Assembly: GCA_916613615.1 (NCBI GenBank)
Contig: OU744731.1
Span: 62,398,880 to 62,462,879 of the forward strand
Length of the DNA stretch: 64,000 nt
From: Steromphala cineraria
Lineage: Eukaryota > Mollusca > Gastropoda > Trochida > Trochidae
Direction: 5' to 3'
The translations under genes were made by a program, and so were the position numbers. Below are positions 36,501 through 48,861 of the stretch, in pieces (position 1 is the stretch's first letter; each line of letters opens with the position of its first letter). Under the pieces are notes generated by a model. That model did no database searches. It saw only the letters and a list, made by a program, of their open reading frames with translations, and was not told the DNA's origin.

Positions 36501-39060
36501 AAACGGAACGTCTGAACAGGGCTTTTAATGTGCAGAGAATGTTGTATATAACCTTAATTTCAAAATTCTCAATTGTAGAAACGAGATTCAAGTATTTATT
36601 AGAACAATGATGCATGTATTTTTAAAACATTTAGATTGAATGTATTGATCATGTGCAAATAATCAATTTATGTCAAATTGTAGGTATTGGTTTGAATCAA
36701 GGATTGTAATAATCAGACTTTACTCTAATAAACATTTCTCGAGCAGCAGAAAAAATGCTGTGAGTCACCTCAATAAAATAGGATAGTTTAGAGGCATCGT
36801 CATCACAATCGCCATTATAACCCTTCGCCACTGAACATTTCTCAATTTCAAGTAAAAAACCGGAATATGGTTGCTTAACTTAAACCAGAAATTTATGGAC
36901 CACAGCCATCAGCATAAACATTAAATTAATAGTTCGTAATTAACGAGGACAACTGCCAAAATTGCTTAAATGCAAACAAAAAGTTTAAATAACAACCGCA
37001 GTCATGACCAAAATCAAATCGATTAAATACTTCCTTAATCAATTTAAACCTATAATTGTGTTCCTACTTTGAGTTGCAAAGAAATAATCTTAATCATATT
37101 GATGTTCATTTTAATCTTATCATCATCCTGTCACAATCAACCTGATACCTCCGTTTTTTCCTTAATCAGTAAAATTTTTCCTGATTTCCGAAACTCAACC
37201 TCAAAAGGATGAAATCAATCCAATACAGAGGAACTGGGCGGAAGCAATGCGATAATTGACTGAAGCCCAGCAGAAACTTATTGACCTCAATAACTCAAAC
37301 AGTATGAAATCATACAGCTCGTTTAAAGAGAGGCCTGCTTTTGACATTACGTCTCAATGAGTATGTTGATAGGATCACATATGTCAAATTTTGAAATCGA
37401 TGTTATTACATCGGGAACCACTAACTGTTACTGAAAATAACAAGTTAAAGGTCAATTAGTACATTAGAGCGAAAATACGGCCATTCAAAGTCGGGATTTT
37501 AATTGAAAACTTGACAATGTGACTCGAGTGGCGTGCGCAAATTCGCCAAACGTAATTTTGAAACCTTGTCATCAGCTGACAGGAAGATGTATTCGATTCG
37601 ATAGTGTTTATTAGGTATTGTAACTAATAGGTTGATTAATTGCATGCATAATTTCAAATAATAAACGTATTTGAGATGTTTTCTTGATTTTTCAATAAAA
37701 TCAAGCATTTTAGAGATATTATGCATAGATGGATATATTTGCAAGTCCTGTGATGAGATATGAACTTCAATCAGCATATTAGATTTTGTGTAGCTTATCA
37801 AAACCAACTAAAATTTGAAGAAAGATTCTCTGTGTCACTTTAAGCTTGGAGAGGTGACTCAACAGGCAGGTTTGAGTGGTGCATGCTTATATTTTAAATA
37901 ATACCGCTATATGTTTTCTTCTTGTGGCATGCCCATGTTTCAGTCTCTGTGTGACAGGGTCCTGGAACTCAATTATGTAAAGACCTTGTAAGCTCATTTA
38001 TACGTGTTGGACCCTCATTTCCCTAAAATGCCAAATGGAACATGAAATGAGACATCTGTCAATTTTGTGATTATCTTTGAGGATGACAAATGGATTGATT
38101 TGATTGAGGGTTACAGCTTGATGAGATCATGTAAAAAATAATTCATTGCATTGACGTTGGATTAATAACTTAGAATGTTCAAGTATGTTTTTTTTCTAAA
38201 TAGCTACCTTAATTAAATGTTCGTGATGAGGATGCAAGTCACGATTCCCGCCGTTTTTTCTTAATTCATACACCTCACGCTCTTAAAAAAGTGAATAATG
38301 ACAGTTAGCTAAAGTAATAAAAACTAAGTATTTGAGATTATTTTTAGAGTTTTAATTACAGTTCTCAAGAAAATGACATACACATTTTATTTAATGCATT
38401 CTTAAATGTGTCATTAAGTTAGTGTGCTGTTCAGTTTTTAAGCATGACCATACAAAAATCATAAGAATATAAGAAATAAAACCTAGGTGAGAACGGTATA
38501 AAACAGTTAAAATGGTATATATTGACAAAAACTAGACTAATTGAATTTATATTCAAAATGAAATAAAGCAAAGAACATTTAATTTGGATGTTTTTCATGA
38601 AGGATATTTTTTAAAATTTGAAATCAATCTAAAGCATGTTTTTGGCCCTCGAATGCATGCATTAATATATATTTTGTTATAACCATGGCAAATATGTTTC
38701 AATCTATTTTAGCTTGAATGTCTGACATCAACTTTAATTCCCATCATGCAGTCTTGTTCGTAAATCCAAACATAAGATACCATTTGCATTTTACAAAAAC
38801 AACATTAGACTGAAACTAAGTAAGATTTTAATATGATACATCTTTTCTACAATTCCCAGGAACCAGGGTTTCAATGACTTCTGGAGGGGTTATGTCGGGG
38901 ACATTCTATGCAAATACACATAAAAATCAGTAATTTCAAGGATTATAAGCAACACATCGATTTCGTCATGCTGTCGAAACCTAGTAAATATAACAATGCC
39001 AAAACGACCCCATAGGGCATAAAGACCTTTGTTTTGATAAGGCAGCAAATTGAGTTTCAT

Positions 39061-39285
39061 CTATTGTAGTCGCGTTTGCCTTGGACAGGTTTCACAGTAA
39101 TCACTACCCAATTCTGCTATATCAACATTTCCTTTGTCAAATTCGTCAGACATGTAATACCCGAGCTTCATGTCATGATTTGTTCTCGTGATGAGATTAT
39201 AAAACATTGATTGATACATCTGATATTCTTCTTGCCTACAGTTTGGGCGAAATTTAGTCTCCTTGAATTTGGTCTTCACTTCCTA
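39061..39285 (-). pseudogene. coding-like terminal segment of unknown family, unit B
   Basis: It is almost identical to the unit A segment: the only change seen in the protein is E to K at the ninth residue of the open stretch (KETEF becomes KETKF). The TAG-ATG continuation is also preserved. The surrounding DNA of A and B differs more often than this segment does, which may indicate constraint or gene conversion. There is no ATG start, no recognised domain and a poor upstream acceptor. Confidence 0.3.
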
Positions 39286-41681
39286 CATGTATGTGATGAA
39301 TTAGATATAATAAGAATTGAAAAATGTCCTGCGTAAGATGTCGTCTATGAACATTTTTTGAGAATTCTTAAGGTTATACAATTCTGCATTATTTTAATTG
39401 TTTTACAGTTTGAAGCTTGTAGCGGGGAAAAAGAACAAAAGAGGTAGTTGTAAAAAAACAGTTCACTGCCAACAAAGAAACACGTTTTTATTGTCAAACG
39501 TTGATATGTTCACATTGAAATATCTGTTTGTTCCTGTCCAATCTTTTGGGAAAGAATGTCAGCAAATTTACTTAAGTTCAAAAGTTGTTCAAGTTGTTAA
39601 AAAAACATCATTTTTTGTAGAGAATGTATATATATCGTGATTATGTCTCTCGTTTGTTGGATGGATGGAGTGACTAACTGATGTGAATATGAGCGCTATA
39701 CCCTTGAATGCAACTTAATTTGACAGCAGGGTTTCCTTGTACTAACTACATTAACAATTGACATTTGTATTCCTTTTTAAAAAGCACTCACTCCGATTGA
39801 CATTTGGTCGACATGTGCTAAATTGTGAAGAAAGTAAGTATGATCAGGCCATATATCAGAACGTTATTTTGATTAAAGGTGTGCTACTAGAAACTGTCTT
39901 CATTTTGTTACACATACTCCCTATAAAGATAAAGTACAGTTCCATAGTGCAGATCTTCGTGTGACAGTAAACTCAATACACATACACAGATAAAATTCCT
40001 TGTATTGAAACTTATACCCTATTTGATAAATATGTTAAAAGGTACTCCTGTGAATGTTATTCATGTTCAATAGACATTTTCCTTTTATCAGAAAAGGCTT
40101 ATTTCCACATATTTCTACATACAGTTAAAATCTCTATTTCCCTAATTCTGTAACCCTTTAGTCCAGTCTAATAATGGTATGTTGACATCAAACATGCATA
40201 CCTGAACCAGAGTATTTATTCACACTCTGCATATTTGGTTTAATATCATTCTTTCTCTGGTAGCTTTTTCAGATTCTTCAGTAATAATGCTATCAGAGTA
40301 AGAACATGTATAATAAATAGATCTGCATTTATGCGTACGGTAAAATTATATATACATACAGCACTTTCAACACTATTATCATTAGATATGTTTAGTATAA
40401 ATGCTGTTCGAGATGATGCATAGATTTCTTGTTGACTTCGAAAATGGTTTTTCAAACTGGTTTTGTTGATTAAAGTCACAAGGTGATTGGACTTATGAAA
40501 TTAAAATAAATAAGCAACATACTTGCAGTACCAAAATTCGTTTTCCATGCATCAATAGGGTCATCCGTTGATGATTAATATTGAATATATATTATGAGGT
40601 ATATACAATGAAAATGTTACTCACAAGTACCTTTTTGGAGATGATATAAAATATCGATGGAAAGAAAGAGAACAGGTAGAAGTTATCATTTATCTCCAGC
40701 TTTATAGTCGATGGAAAGAGTATTCATCAGCACAATGTTCATTAGCACAGTTACTTAAAACAGAAGGTTCAAGGCAATTAGAACCCAAATATATCCAATT
40801 ATGTCATAAATGTCATTAATGATTGCATACACACACAAAAATCAATGTATGCAGATCTAAGTGAAAAACATGGTGTTACAATAAATGTTTGTATTTTGTC
40901 TAGGAAGATGCAAAAGCTCAATATGATTATATCCTATCATAAAATTTCAAATGTTTGAGTTTATTAACTTCAAACAGAGTATTCGTAAGTCATATCTCAT
41001 AAAGCTAAAATATGCCTACTTTTGGTGCGATCACTTGATTGTCATTAGTAGGTATCGTTAGAACGTTTTGGTCAACGACATTTACATTGAGCAAACAATG
41101 TCCCCTGATATTCACAGTTCAGCCCATCAATATTACACGAGAGTTTGGGGCTTCCATAGGTACTCGAGTACTCGGGCACGCGTCGGGTTTAGCTGGACTC
41201 AAATCACTTTACTTGGACTCCTAGACTTGAAAAGGGGAGTTCATTGTTACTTATTTAGATTATCGTAGACTGTTTGCCTTTAATTGGTGAAGTTAAGTAA
41301 TCAACATGACCATATTAAAAAATTTACGTCAAAATATGTTGCACGTGACCATGTTACTGTCAACATTTATATCCATATCTAGGCTTACCAAAACTCCTAA
41401 ATGATAGCTTGGTTAAAGAATTTGAGAATTCAGGTCCGAGTCCAAATTTTTGCACCCGTAGAATCCCAAGACAATACACCCACTACTCAAAAATGTTCAA
41501 ACCTGGAATTGCGTTTATTTGACATAAATACATTGATACTGGTATCCTGAATGCTCCCTATTTAACCTACATTTCCTGTCGAATTATGCAATAAATGTGT
41601 TTGTAGTGATGTTGCTGATATATATGCAACCCTTTGTATTATAATAATATTAACACTGAATACTTTTCATTTTTCTTTCAG

Positions 41682-41710
41682 CTGAAGTCAAGGCATTTTA
41701 CTCATTCTGG
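41682..41710 (+). other. 29-nt micro-exon-like block, unit B
   Basis: It has the same splice frame as in unit A: acceptor tttctttcag and donor gtaagt. One base differs inside the block (tcattctgg), giving EVKAFYSFW in the open phase. Confidence 0.4.
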
Positions 41711-41910
41711 GTAAGTTCATTTTGAAAACTTTAAAGTTGGTATGGTACTATCTATGTTATTCTCGTTGCCAGTCATTGGCATCAGTAAAATTTTTTTATG
41801 GAGCCAGCAAGGAATTGAAGTTTCCAATTGCCAATAATGGGATTTTGTAATATTTACTTTTGGGATGCTCATTACAATCATTCAATTTAGTACGGAATCA
41901 TAAGTAGTAA

Positions 41911-41979
41911 TGAGACCACTAGTTGATGGATATGTGCGCTATATAAATATTCCTATAATATAATAATATAATAATAATA
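41911..41979 (+). mobile_element. retroposon tail at the B/C junction
   Basis: Between the end of unit B and the start of unit C lies gatatgtgcgctatataaat followed by a taa/taataa microsatellite. The gcgctatataaat word plus TAA repeats is a common ending of short retroposons in marine invertebrates. Unit C begins directly after it at an internal point of the unit, so the insertion marks the breakpoint. Confidence 0.45.
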
Positions 41980-42105
41980 TATCTAACATGTTCAAACAAA
42001 TCTAGCAGACACACAGTGACGATGTAAGCTACAGTCAGATACAGTCTAATTTACCAAATTGTTTTCACCTTGATCTAAACGGCACAATCCCAATTTTCGT
42101 GTCAC

Positions 42106-42170
42106 CAGACGACACTAAGTGAACGTGGGTGTCGTCTGCATGTCACGTGACTTGACAGTTCTGACACGTG
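42106..42170 (+). promoter_or_regulatory. hairpin plus paired CACGTG boxes, unit C
   Basis: Stem arms CAGACGACAC (42106-42115) and GTGTCGTCTG (42129-42138); boxes at 42144-42149 and 42165-42170. The block is nearly unchanged although neighbouring sequence in C differs at many positions from A and B. Confidence 0.5.
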
Positions 42171-43894
42171 ATCTAACCAGACATGTGCACTAACGAGAAA
42201 TTGCGAGATCCTGTATCACGAAGATCTCGCCAGTCACTCTGACCTTCACGGCTCAGACTTTTCAGATGTATCATATATTTGGTTCAATCTTCTTTAAAAT
42301 CTCTGTACATAACACATGGAACTTCATATGGTTCAGATTCAAGATGTAGAAGACTTGATTTTCGATAAATCTCGAATTCAATATCTATCATTTACTAGGA
42401 AATATAATTGTTTGTCACAGTATTTATTGCTAACTTACCAAGGCAGCATGTCATCAATAACTCTCCATTGAATAGTTTTGAAAATGACAATTGTTTGAAG
42501 TTCAAAATTATGAACAGGTTAAATTAAAATACTAAGCTTTAGATTAAGATAAAAATGGTCTGAAAAAAATGTTACCTTTAGTTTCAATGTTAATTCTGTC
42601 TCACTGATTCCATGATTCAAACATTTCCTTCACAAAGGATAGATCTTGGGAAGGCTTGAGTCGTATTTAGATTGAACGGAAACGGAAATAGAGGTAACAT
42701 CAAATGGCGAGAATAGAGACAGACATGCGATCCCAAACAGGAATCAGACGGAAACATGAGCTCCTGGCTTCGCCAATGCTTAAGAACACTATCCTTGATG
42801 CAATTATGTGATACATGTAGAAAAGACATGAAACACCGAAATGTATTGCTCTCGTTTCACCACAATTATCACTCGAGATCTTCAGTGGAAAGGTAATAAA
42901 ACTCGAGCTGTGCGCACTATGTTAATGCTGACGAAGCGATGATACCTAATAGCCTTCAATTAACTTGAGCCTTTGCCCAATAGCTCCCAACATATGAAGG
43001 TGTTAAATAACTGATAGTACCAAGGATCGTAGAAAACTAAAGTGTTTTATTACACAGTAGAACAAGATAGGGAACTTAACACCTGCTAAGAAGGCTCTAT
43101 TAACATTAAAACATTCTGCAGCTCTTAACAGGCTCCACTTACTTTGCAAACACTAATTTTCTCCTTAGATCAGATGTTTCAAAGAAGTAGGGCATTTATG
43201 TAAGGTTTGCAAAAGTCCTTTTGAACATAATCGTTTATCGCAAACAAGAATGATCTAATTTGATAAAGATTTTGCTTTTCGTGAGGTCAGAGATATCTTT
43301 TTTTCAGGCTTTTATTGATGTTGATTCTTGAAGATTACAAGCAATATTCCTTTGAGGTTTTGATTTAAAATTTTAAGAGTGTATTGAAAATGTTATATGC
43401 ATATCTACATCGCATAAGCATGTTATTTTTGGGCAATTTTAACTAGCGACTTGAGATTTCATATGTATATGATACACTCAGGAACAAAATAAACTATACC
43501 AAGTTTTCAAAAGCAAATTACTGTTGTTGCATTAAATCCAGTGATAACTATGATCTGTAGAAATTTAACTTATTATGTTATTAAATTTTCTTTTTATTAA
43601 GGAAAACAAAGAGTGTTGTGCCAGAAAAAGCAAAAACCACGTCTCATAAAGATTAGGAGTTTCAAAACAGTGAGGTGAGGTGATTTTGAGTTCAACGGCA
43701 CTCTGTAGAGTATTTTACTTATAACATAACTGCAGAGAGAAAGTTGGCAACATGAGTGTGGCTATGCATCATGGTGATCCCTGCAAGCATGGCCTGCAAC
43801 TATCGAACCATGAGTGGTACTGCGCTTAGATTCAGTGTAGAATTGCAGCGAAAGCTGACTGCATGTAGAACAGTTCTTTACTGAAAATTTGCTG

Positions 43895-43965
43895 AGACCC
43901 TTAGAGATTCGAACCGTCAGTCTCTTGATTTGATATAGCTAAGCAGCTCGCTAAGACAATTAATT
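43895..43965 (-). repeat. tRNA-like sequence, unit C
   Basis: Read on the minus strand, the segment starts gtcttagcgagctgcttagc and contains ggttcgaatctctaaggg, a good B-box/T-loop word. Acceptor-like pairing is partial and no full cloverleaf forms, so it is more likely the head of a tRNA-derived SINE or a tRNA pseudogene than a working tRNA. It is present in C and D but not at this place in A or B. Confidence 0.35.
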
Positions 43966-44494
43966 CTTAAAACGCATAATGGTTAAAAAAGTGAACAGAT
44001 ATTAATTTCAAATTCATAACTTCAAAGCAAGCAAAATCAAAAAGATAAATTAAACAAAGGACACTTTTAGATATGCATGAGATTTACCCATGGGTATTAA
44101 ACGTCTAACTTGCTTGTGTATCAATTTAAAAATATTGCATGTCAAGCATTATATTTGAATTATGTGCAGAATGTGAATTAAAAGAATTTATAAACTGTAA
44201 AAGAATTCTGAAATGGACCTTTTGATTTTGTATATATTGAAAAATAACAATATGAATATTTTTGAACAATACACAAATTGATATTTTAAAGATTAAAGAA
44301 AAAATTCAAATTAAGGGAAAATGTTTTTCATTCCTTCGGGAAATGACAAAATAAATTTCTGAGCAGCAAATGAGGGTCGCCATGACCTTAACTGTCAGAC
44401 TTGCATACTTCATGTCTCAATGAAATTACCAGCCTCCTTTACTCGGGACACATGGTAACAGTATTAAATTATGGATAGTAGGGGTTACCTGAAA

Positions 44495-44835
44495 CCATGC
44501 ATCCACATAGTGTTGTGCTAAGAAAACACAGACGTGTTCAAGATTGCCTACGACTAGACAATGAAATAACAATGTTATCTAAACCCCTAGCTTGTACATC
44601 AGTTAACCAGCTGGCTACATATGCAATCCTTATTATCATTTGTACCCTTTTAAATGCATTTGTACTTCTAACCAAGAAGGGTATGAAAGTAAAAGTTACT
44701 GGGTTGCTCGAGGTTCGAATTTTGGGGTGGTCATTTTATCTAACAAAACTTTATCTTACACGTAACATGACAATCTTCGAGGCTCATATTTTATTAAATA
44801 TCAAGAGAAAACTGCATCCGCCAATTTTTGAGTGA
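44495..44835 (+). repeat. conserved block with B-box-like word, unit C
   Basis: This is the counterpart of 21680-21960. It is open for 112 codons (from 44497) and contains gaggttcgaattttggggtg. Its frame is closed in A by early stops, so the reading is probably chance. Confidence 0.3.
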
Positions 44836-45931
44836 ACACTTTTAATTGCCTGAGATAGTGAAATTGATTCCCGAAGCTTTATGGAACCTGTCATTTCGTT
44901 TAATGACTCCCATCATTAGTATGTATACAGTGTCTTGCAATTCTTAACATTATTTTTCCTCCAAATATATGTTAATTTCATCGAATTCAAAATACTTATC
45001 TTTGGAAAGCTACCCCTTAACTGGCAGATAATTGTTAGGAATCAATATTAGTAAAGTCAACAAGAGAATTCAAGAACATCTCTTACATTCTGACAATACT
45101 CTAGACCTTTAAAGGAATTAAACTTATTGATCCCGTGTTTATAGCCTATATATATCTTCTTTAGAAGGAATATTTGCATGTTTCCTGTAAAGATTCTGTC
45201 GTTGCTCTCGTGAAAATATTAAAGACAAAACAAAAGATAAGATCGAAACACTCATCTTTTTCTCTAACTGAACTAAAACTACATTACATCCAATGAAAAT
45301 AATATGGAAATGAATATGGCACTTGGTGATGACCTGCATCAGTGTATAGGAATTTCAGTTCCAGCCAAAAAGTTCCAAATCTGATTACATTCAAGCTGTG
45401 GAAGCTGATACAAGAAAAGGATGTCATGTTGAGATAGACTCTGGCTTGGACACGGAAAAATATTGGATTAAAGTGGCAGTTATTACAAGCTAGACTAGCT
45501 TTGAAAGATGTTAGAAGAATCTAGCCTTAAAGCAGGAATTGGCATGCAAACTGATAGCTGTGAGAGTGGGCGTAACATCATCACTCTAGGCCGCGGATTT
45601 TGACAGAGGTAGCTTGCAGGTAATTGTTATTGTTGAGCCTATGACAGTGATCATCAACTATGTGACAAGCACATTTTTTCAATTGAGCAATTGAGCATAT
45701 CGTGAAAAATGAAAAGTAAACTGCAAACAGCTTGAATCCACTGTAAAATCAATCCTACATAGGCAAGAATGATCTTGAGGCTATATCAAGAAGGAGCTCT
45801 CTTGACCTAAACCTGTTTTCTCTCTGTCTCCACTACTTTACCGTTTTACTCTGAGACCAACGGACCCACAAAGTCAATTAGCCGAGAACAACCTGTGAAG
45901 CTCTCACAGTATACCACCTTCAAGTTACTAC

Positions 45932-46216
45932 CTAAGGCACTCCACAAGGGCCAGTTAAGAACATATGGCAATTACAGGAAAATCCATTCGTTATTGCACT
46001 AAAAGCTTTCCTTTGTTGGCTGTTTGAGTCTACATTAAGGGTTGTCACAGGCGCTGAAAACTGGAAACCATGACGCCGTTTGCTTGTCAATGTTGTCAAC
46101 CATTGCCCAATTACATCTCTAGCATTATTACAACGGAACAGCTGAACAGGGCTTTTAATGAGCAGAGGATGTTGTATATGTTCCTCATTGAATTCCAAAT
46201 TTCTAAATTGTAGCAA
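45932..46216 (-). pseudogene. fossil coding frame in the widely copied block, unit C
   Basis: This is the longest minus-strand reading of the block (94 residues, starting at a non-ATG codon). It includes RDVIGQWLTTLTSKRRHGF, then SNSQQRKAFSAITNGF and NCHMFLTGP. The order QQRKAF, about twelve residues, then hydrophobic-LTGP is reminiscent of the lead-in to a Walker A loop in Pif1-like or other P-loop helicases, but the GKT/GKS that should follow is missing in every copy. It is a weak, motif-level resemblance only. Confidence 0.2.
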
Positions 46217-47577
46217 CGAGATTCAAGTATTCATAAGAAGAATGATGCATGTATTTTTAAAACATTTTAATTGAGATTGATACGAAAATGTATTGATCAT
46301 GTGCATGTAATCAATTTATGGCAAATTGTAGGTTTTGGTTTGAATCAAGGATTGTAACCAATCCTACATTACCCTAATAAAGATTTCTCAAGCAGCAGAA
46401 AAAATGCTGTGATTCACTTCAATAAAATAAGATAGTTTAGAAGCATCGTCATCACAATCACTACTATAATCGTTCGCCATTGCATATTTCTCAATTACAA
46501 GTAACAAACCGGAATATGGCTGCTTAACTTAAACCAGAAATTTATATACCACAGCCATCAGCATAATAATTAAATTAATAGTTCGCAATTAACAGGGACA
46601 ACTGCCAAAAATTGCTTAAATGCAATAAAAGTTTAAATAACCAGCGCAATCATCACCAAAATCAAATCGATGAAATACTGCCTTAATCAATTTAAACCTA
46701 TAATTGTGTTCCTACTTTTCCTATATTGAAGTTAATTTTAATCTAATCATCATCCTGTCACAATCAACCTGACACCTCCGTTTTTTTCCTTAATCAGTAT
46801 AAATTTTCCTGATTTCCGAAACTCAACCTCAAAAGGATAAAATCAATCCAATACAGAGGAACTGGGCGGAAGCAATGCGATAATTGACTGAAGCCCAGCA
46901 GAAACATATTGACCTCAATAACCCAAACTGAATGAAATCATAACAGCTCGTTTAAAGAGAGGCCTGGTTTTGACATTAAGTCAGAGAAGATCGCTTTAAG
47001 CTTGGAGAAGTGACTCAACAGGCAGATTTTAGAGATGCATGCTTATATTTCAAATAATACCACTATATTTTTCATCTTGTGGCATGGCCATGTTTCAGTC
47101 TCTGTGTGACAGGGTCCTGGAACTCAATTATGTAAAGACCTTGTAAGCTCATTTATACGTTTTGGACCTTCATTTCCCTAAAATGCCCAATGGAACATGA
47201 AATGACACATCTGTCAATTTTGTGATTATGTTTGAGGATGACAAATGGATTGATTTGATAGAGGGTTACAGCTTGATGTGTTCAAACAGAAAATAATGTT
47301 ATTTCATTGACGTTACAATGATAAGTATTCGGATTGTTAGTGTTTTTATATTCATACCAATGATATAATTTTTGTGAAAATATATCAATCATGAAGAATT
47401 TCTGATGTTTCTGTTTACTGTTATGATAGTAACAATAGTTTATGCATATACAAAATGTAGTATACATAAAATATTTTGTTTTCTTTGTTATGCTTTAGTA
47501 AAGGACATCAACGTAGGAGGTCGGAAAAGGGTAAAATATTGCTTATGTAAACAAAATGCAAACAATACAGCTTAACA

Positions 47578-48520
47578 TTTTAAAACAAAAATCCAAGACA
47601 CACATCAATGACTTTTGGTCCTCAGTTTTTATTAATATCTCCATAAGTTAGTAATTACACAGCCTACCAAATGAATATCTTAATATGTGTGTTGAACAAG
47701 AGAATTTCTAAAGCCAATACAGCGTTTGAACATGTTCATCAAATCATTATTGCAACAACTTTTGGGTTCGTCATTCTTAAGAGAGAAAAAAATGTATTAT
47801 GTATACACTTAAACCGAAATTTATAAATATAATATATCTAAACATACTACAGGTATCACATCTTTATAGATGTCTGTTGACAACAACAATAACAGCTCAA
47901 TGAAGAGAGCGAAGTTTGTGTTTATTAGGTAAAGATTTCTGTCTAAAATGTTGTTACTTGATACGATCGAAGTGACACTATTGGTTACTTCAAAATCCAT
48001 TCCTCTGAATTCATATATATTACCATTGAACAAAGAAAATGTTTGTGTATAGATTTATTAATGTTAATGTCTAAAGTAAACAGTCTTCACATGGCAATTT
48101 TTTAAATAAGAATTGTATCTAAATATGACAGTTTCAGTAGTAACTTCTCGTCTTGAGGTTCTTTAACTTTACGTCAGTTTGCCATATGCCTTGCACTTTT
48201 TGAACTGTAAGAGAGACTTTGATCTCATTGTGAGAACATTATTATCAACCCCACATATTTCAACTATTAAGCTTGAACTTTTTTTAGAAAGGTTGAAAAT
48301 GCATCTATGATTTCTCAACATTTACCAAAGCTTTCTATGAAAAGCATCTCTGTAAGCATTGGTTAAAACTATTTTTAAATCTATGCAACACAAACAAATG
48401 CAACTTTGAGAGTGAATTTTCCATCAACGGATTTATATGGACTCGTTTGACAATATCCATATTAAAGTTATAAATACCTTAGTTCTTCCCTTTACAATTT
48501 TATGATATTGGTATAATATA
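47578..48520. other. unit C-specific DNA
   Basis: Unit A passes directly from atattgcttaag-like sequence (about 25160) to gacaaaattgaccaaaatccc (about 25215), while C has about 950 bp between the matching points. No inverted ends, target duplication or gene was recognised in it, so it may be an insertion in C or an ancestral stretch lost from A (B is deleted here). Confidence 0.5.
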
Positions 48521-48635
48521 ACATTTACTTACTGAAGACAAAATTGCCCAAAATCCGAATGTGCAACTTACTGACTAATCTCGAAGTTGTAATTGCTATG
48601 ATGCCAAAGTTGTTTTGGCTTCTACTCAAATTTAA

Positions 48636-48861
48636 AGGGGGTCTCCATCTTCTAATTTTTAACTTCCAGTGTTTTATTAGCGAGGCCCTCTCCGACCCTC
48701 TCGGGGCCTCGTTAATAAGACACTGGAAGTTAAAAAAATAAAGGGGGTCTCCAACTTCTAATTTTTAACGTCCAGTGTTTTATTAGCGAGGCCCTCTCCG
48801 ACCCTCTCGGGGCCTCTCTAATAAACACTGGAAGTTAAAAATTAAAAGTTGGAGACCCCCT
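48636..48861. mobile_element. TTAA-flanked double-hairpin foldback element
   Basis: The element begins AGGGGGTCTCCA, ends TGGAGACCCCCT and is flanked by TTAA at 48632-48635 and 48862-48865. It contains two tandem hairpins of about 105-120 bp, each with arms built on cttccagtgttttattagcg and its complement, and a loop centred on ccctctccgaccctctc between gaggccc-like and ggggcct-like arms. Unit A carries the unoccupied equivalent near 25312 (ttcttaaaggtaag). It has no coding capacity; the 65-residue forward frame across it is a by-product. Confidence 0.85.

Larger units (their letters stand above)
29186..41910 (+). repeat. tandem segmental duplication, unit B
   Basis: It aligns with unit A over its whole length in the same orientation. 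It has lost about 630 bp relative to A (junction near 38173, where ttagaatg meets ttcaagtatg); C keeps the matching DNA. It has about 250 bp (39830-40095) that A lacks and C partly keeps. The shared MITE at the same site shows that A and B are sister copies. Confidence 0.95.

Noticed and set aside
39398..39640. Forward frame after a good acceptor-like tract (ttaattgttttacag)
   Set aside because: The unit A copy carries frame-breaking indels, and the following donor-like word (gtagtt) is weak.
42617..42829. 70-residue minus-strand frames in C and D (second at 60823) as a gene
   Set aside because: The same stretch in unit B is interrupted by a stop, and there is no recognisable motif or splice context.
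44497..44835. 112-residue forward frame (and the 103-residue one at 62771) as a protein gene
   Set aside because: The matching DNA in unit A has in-frame stops after eleven codons, and the frame crosses a tRNA B-box-like word; C and D are recent sisters, so shared openness is weak evidence.
48544..48741. 65-residue forward frame in unit C
   Set aside because: Its second half reads through the hairpin arm of the foldback element.
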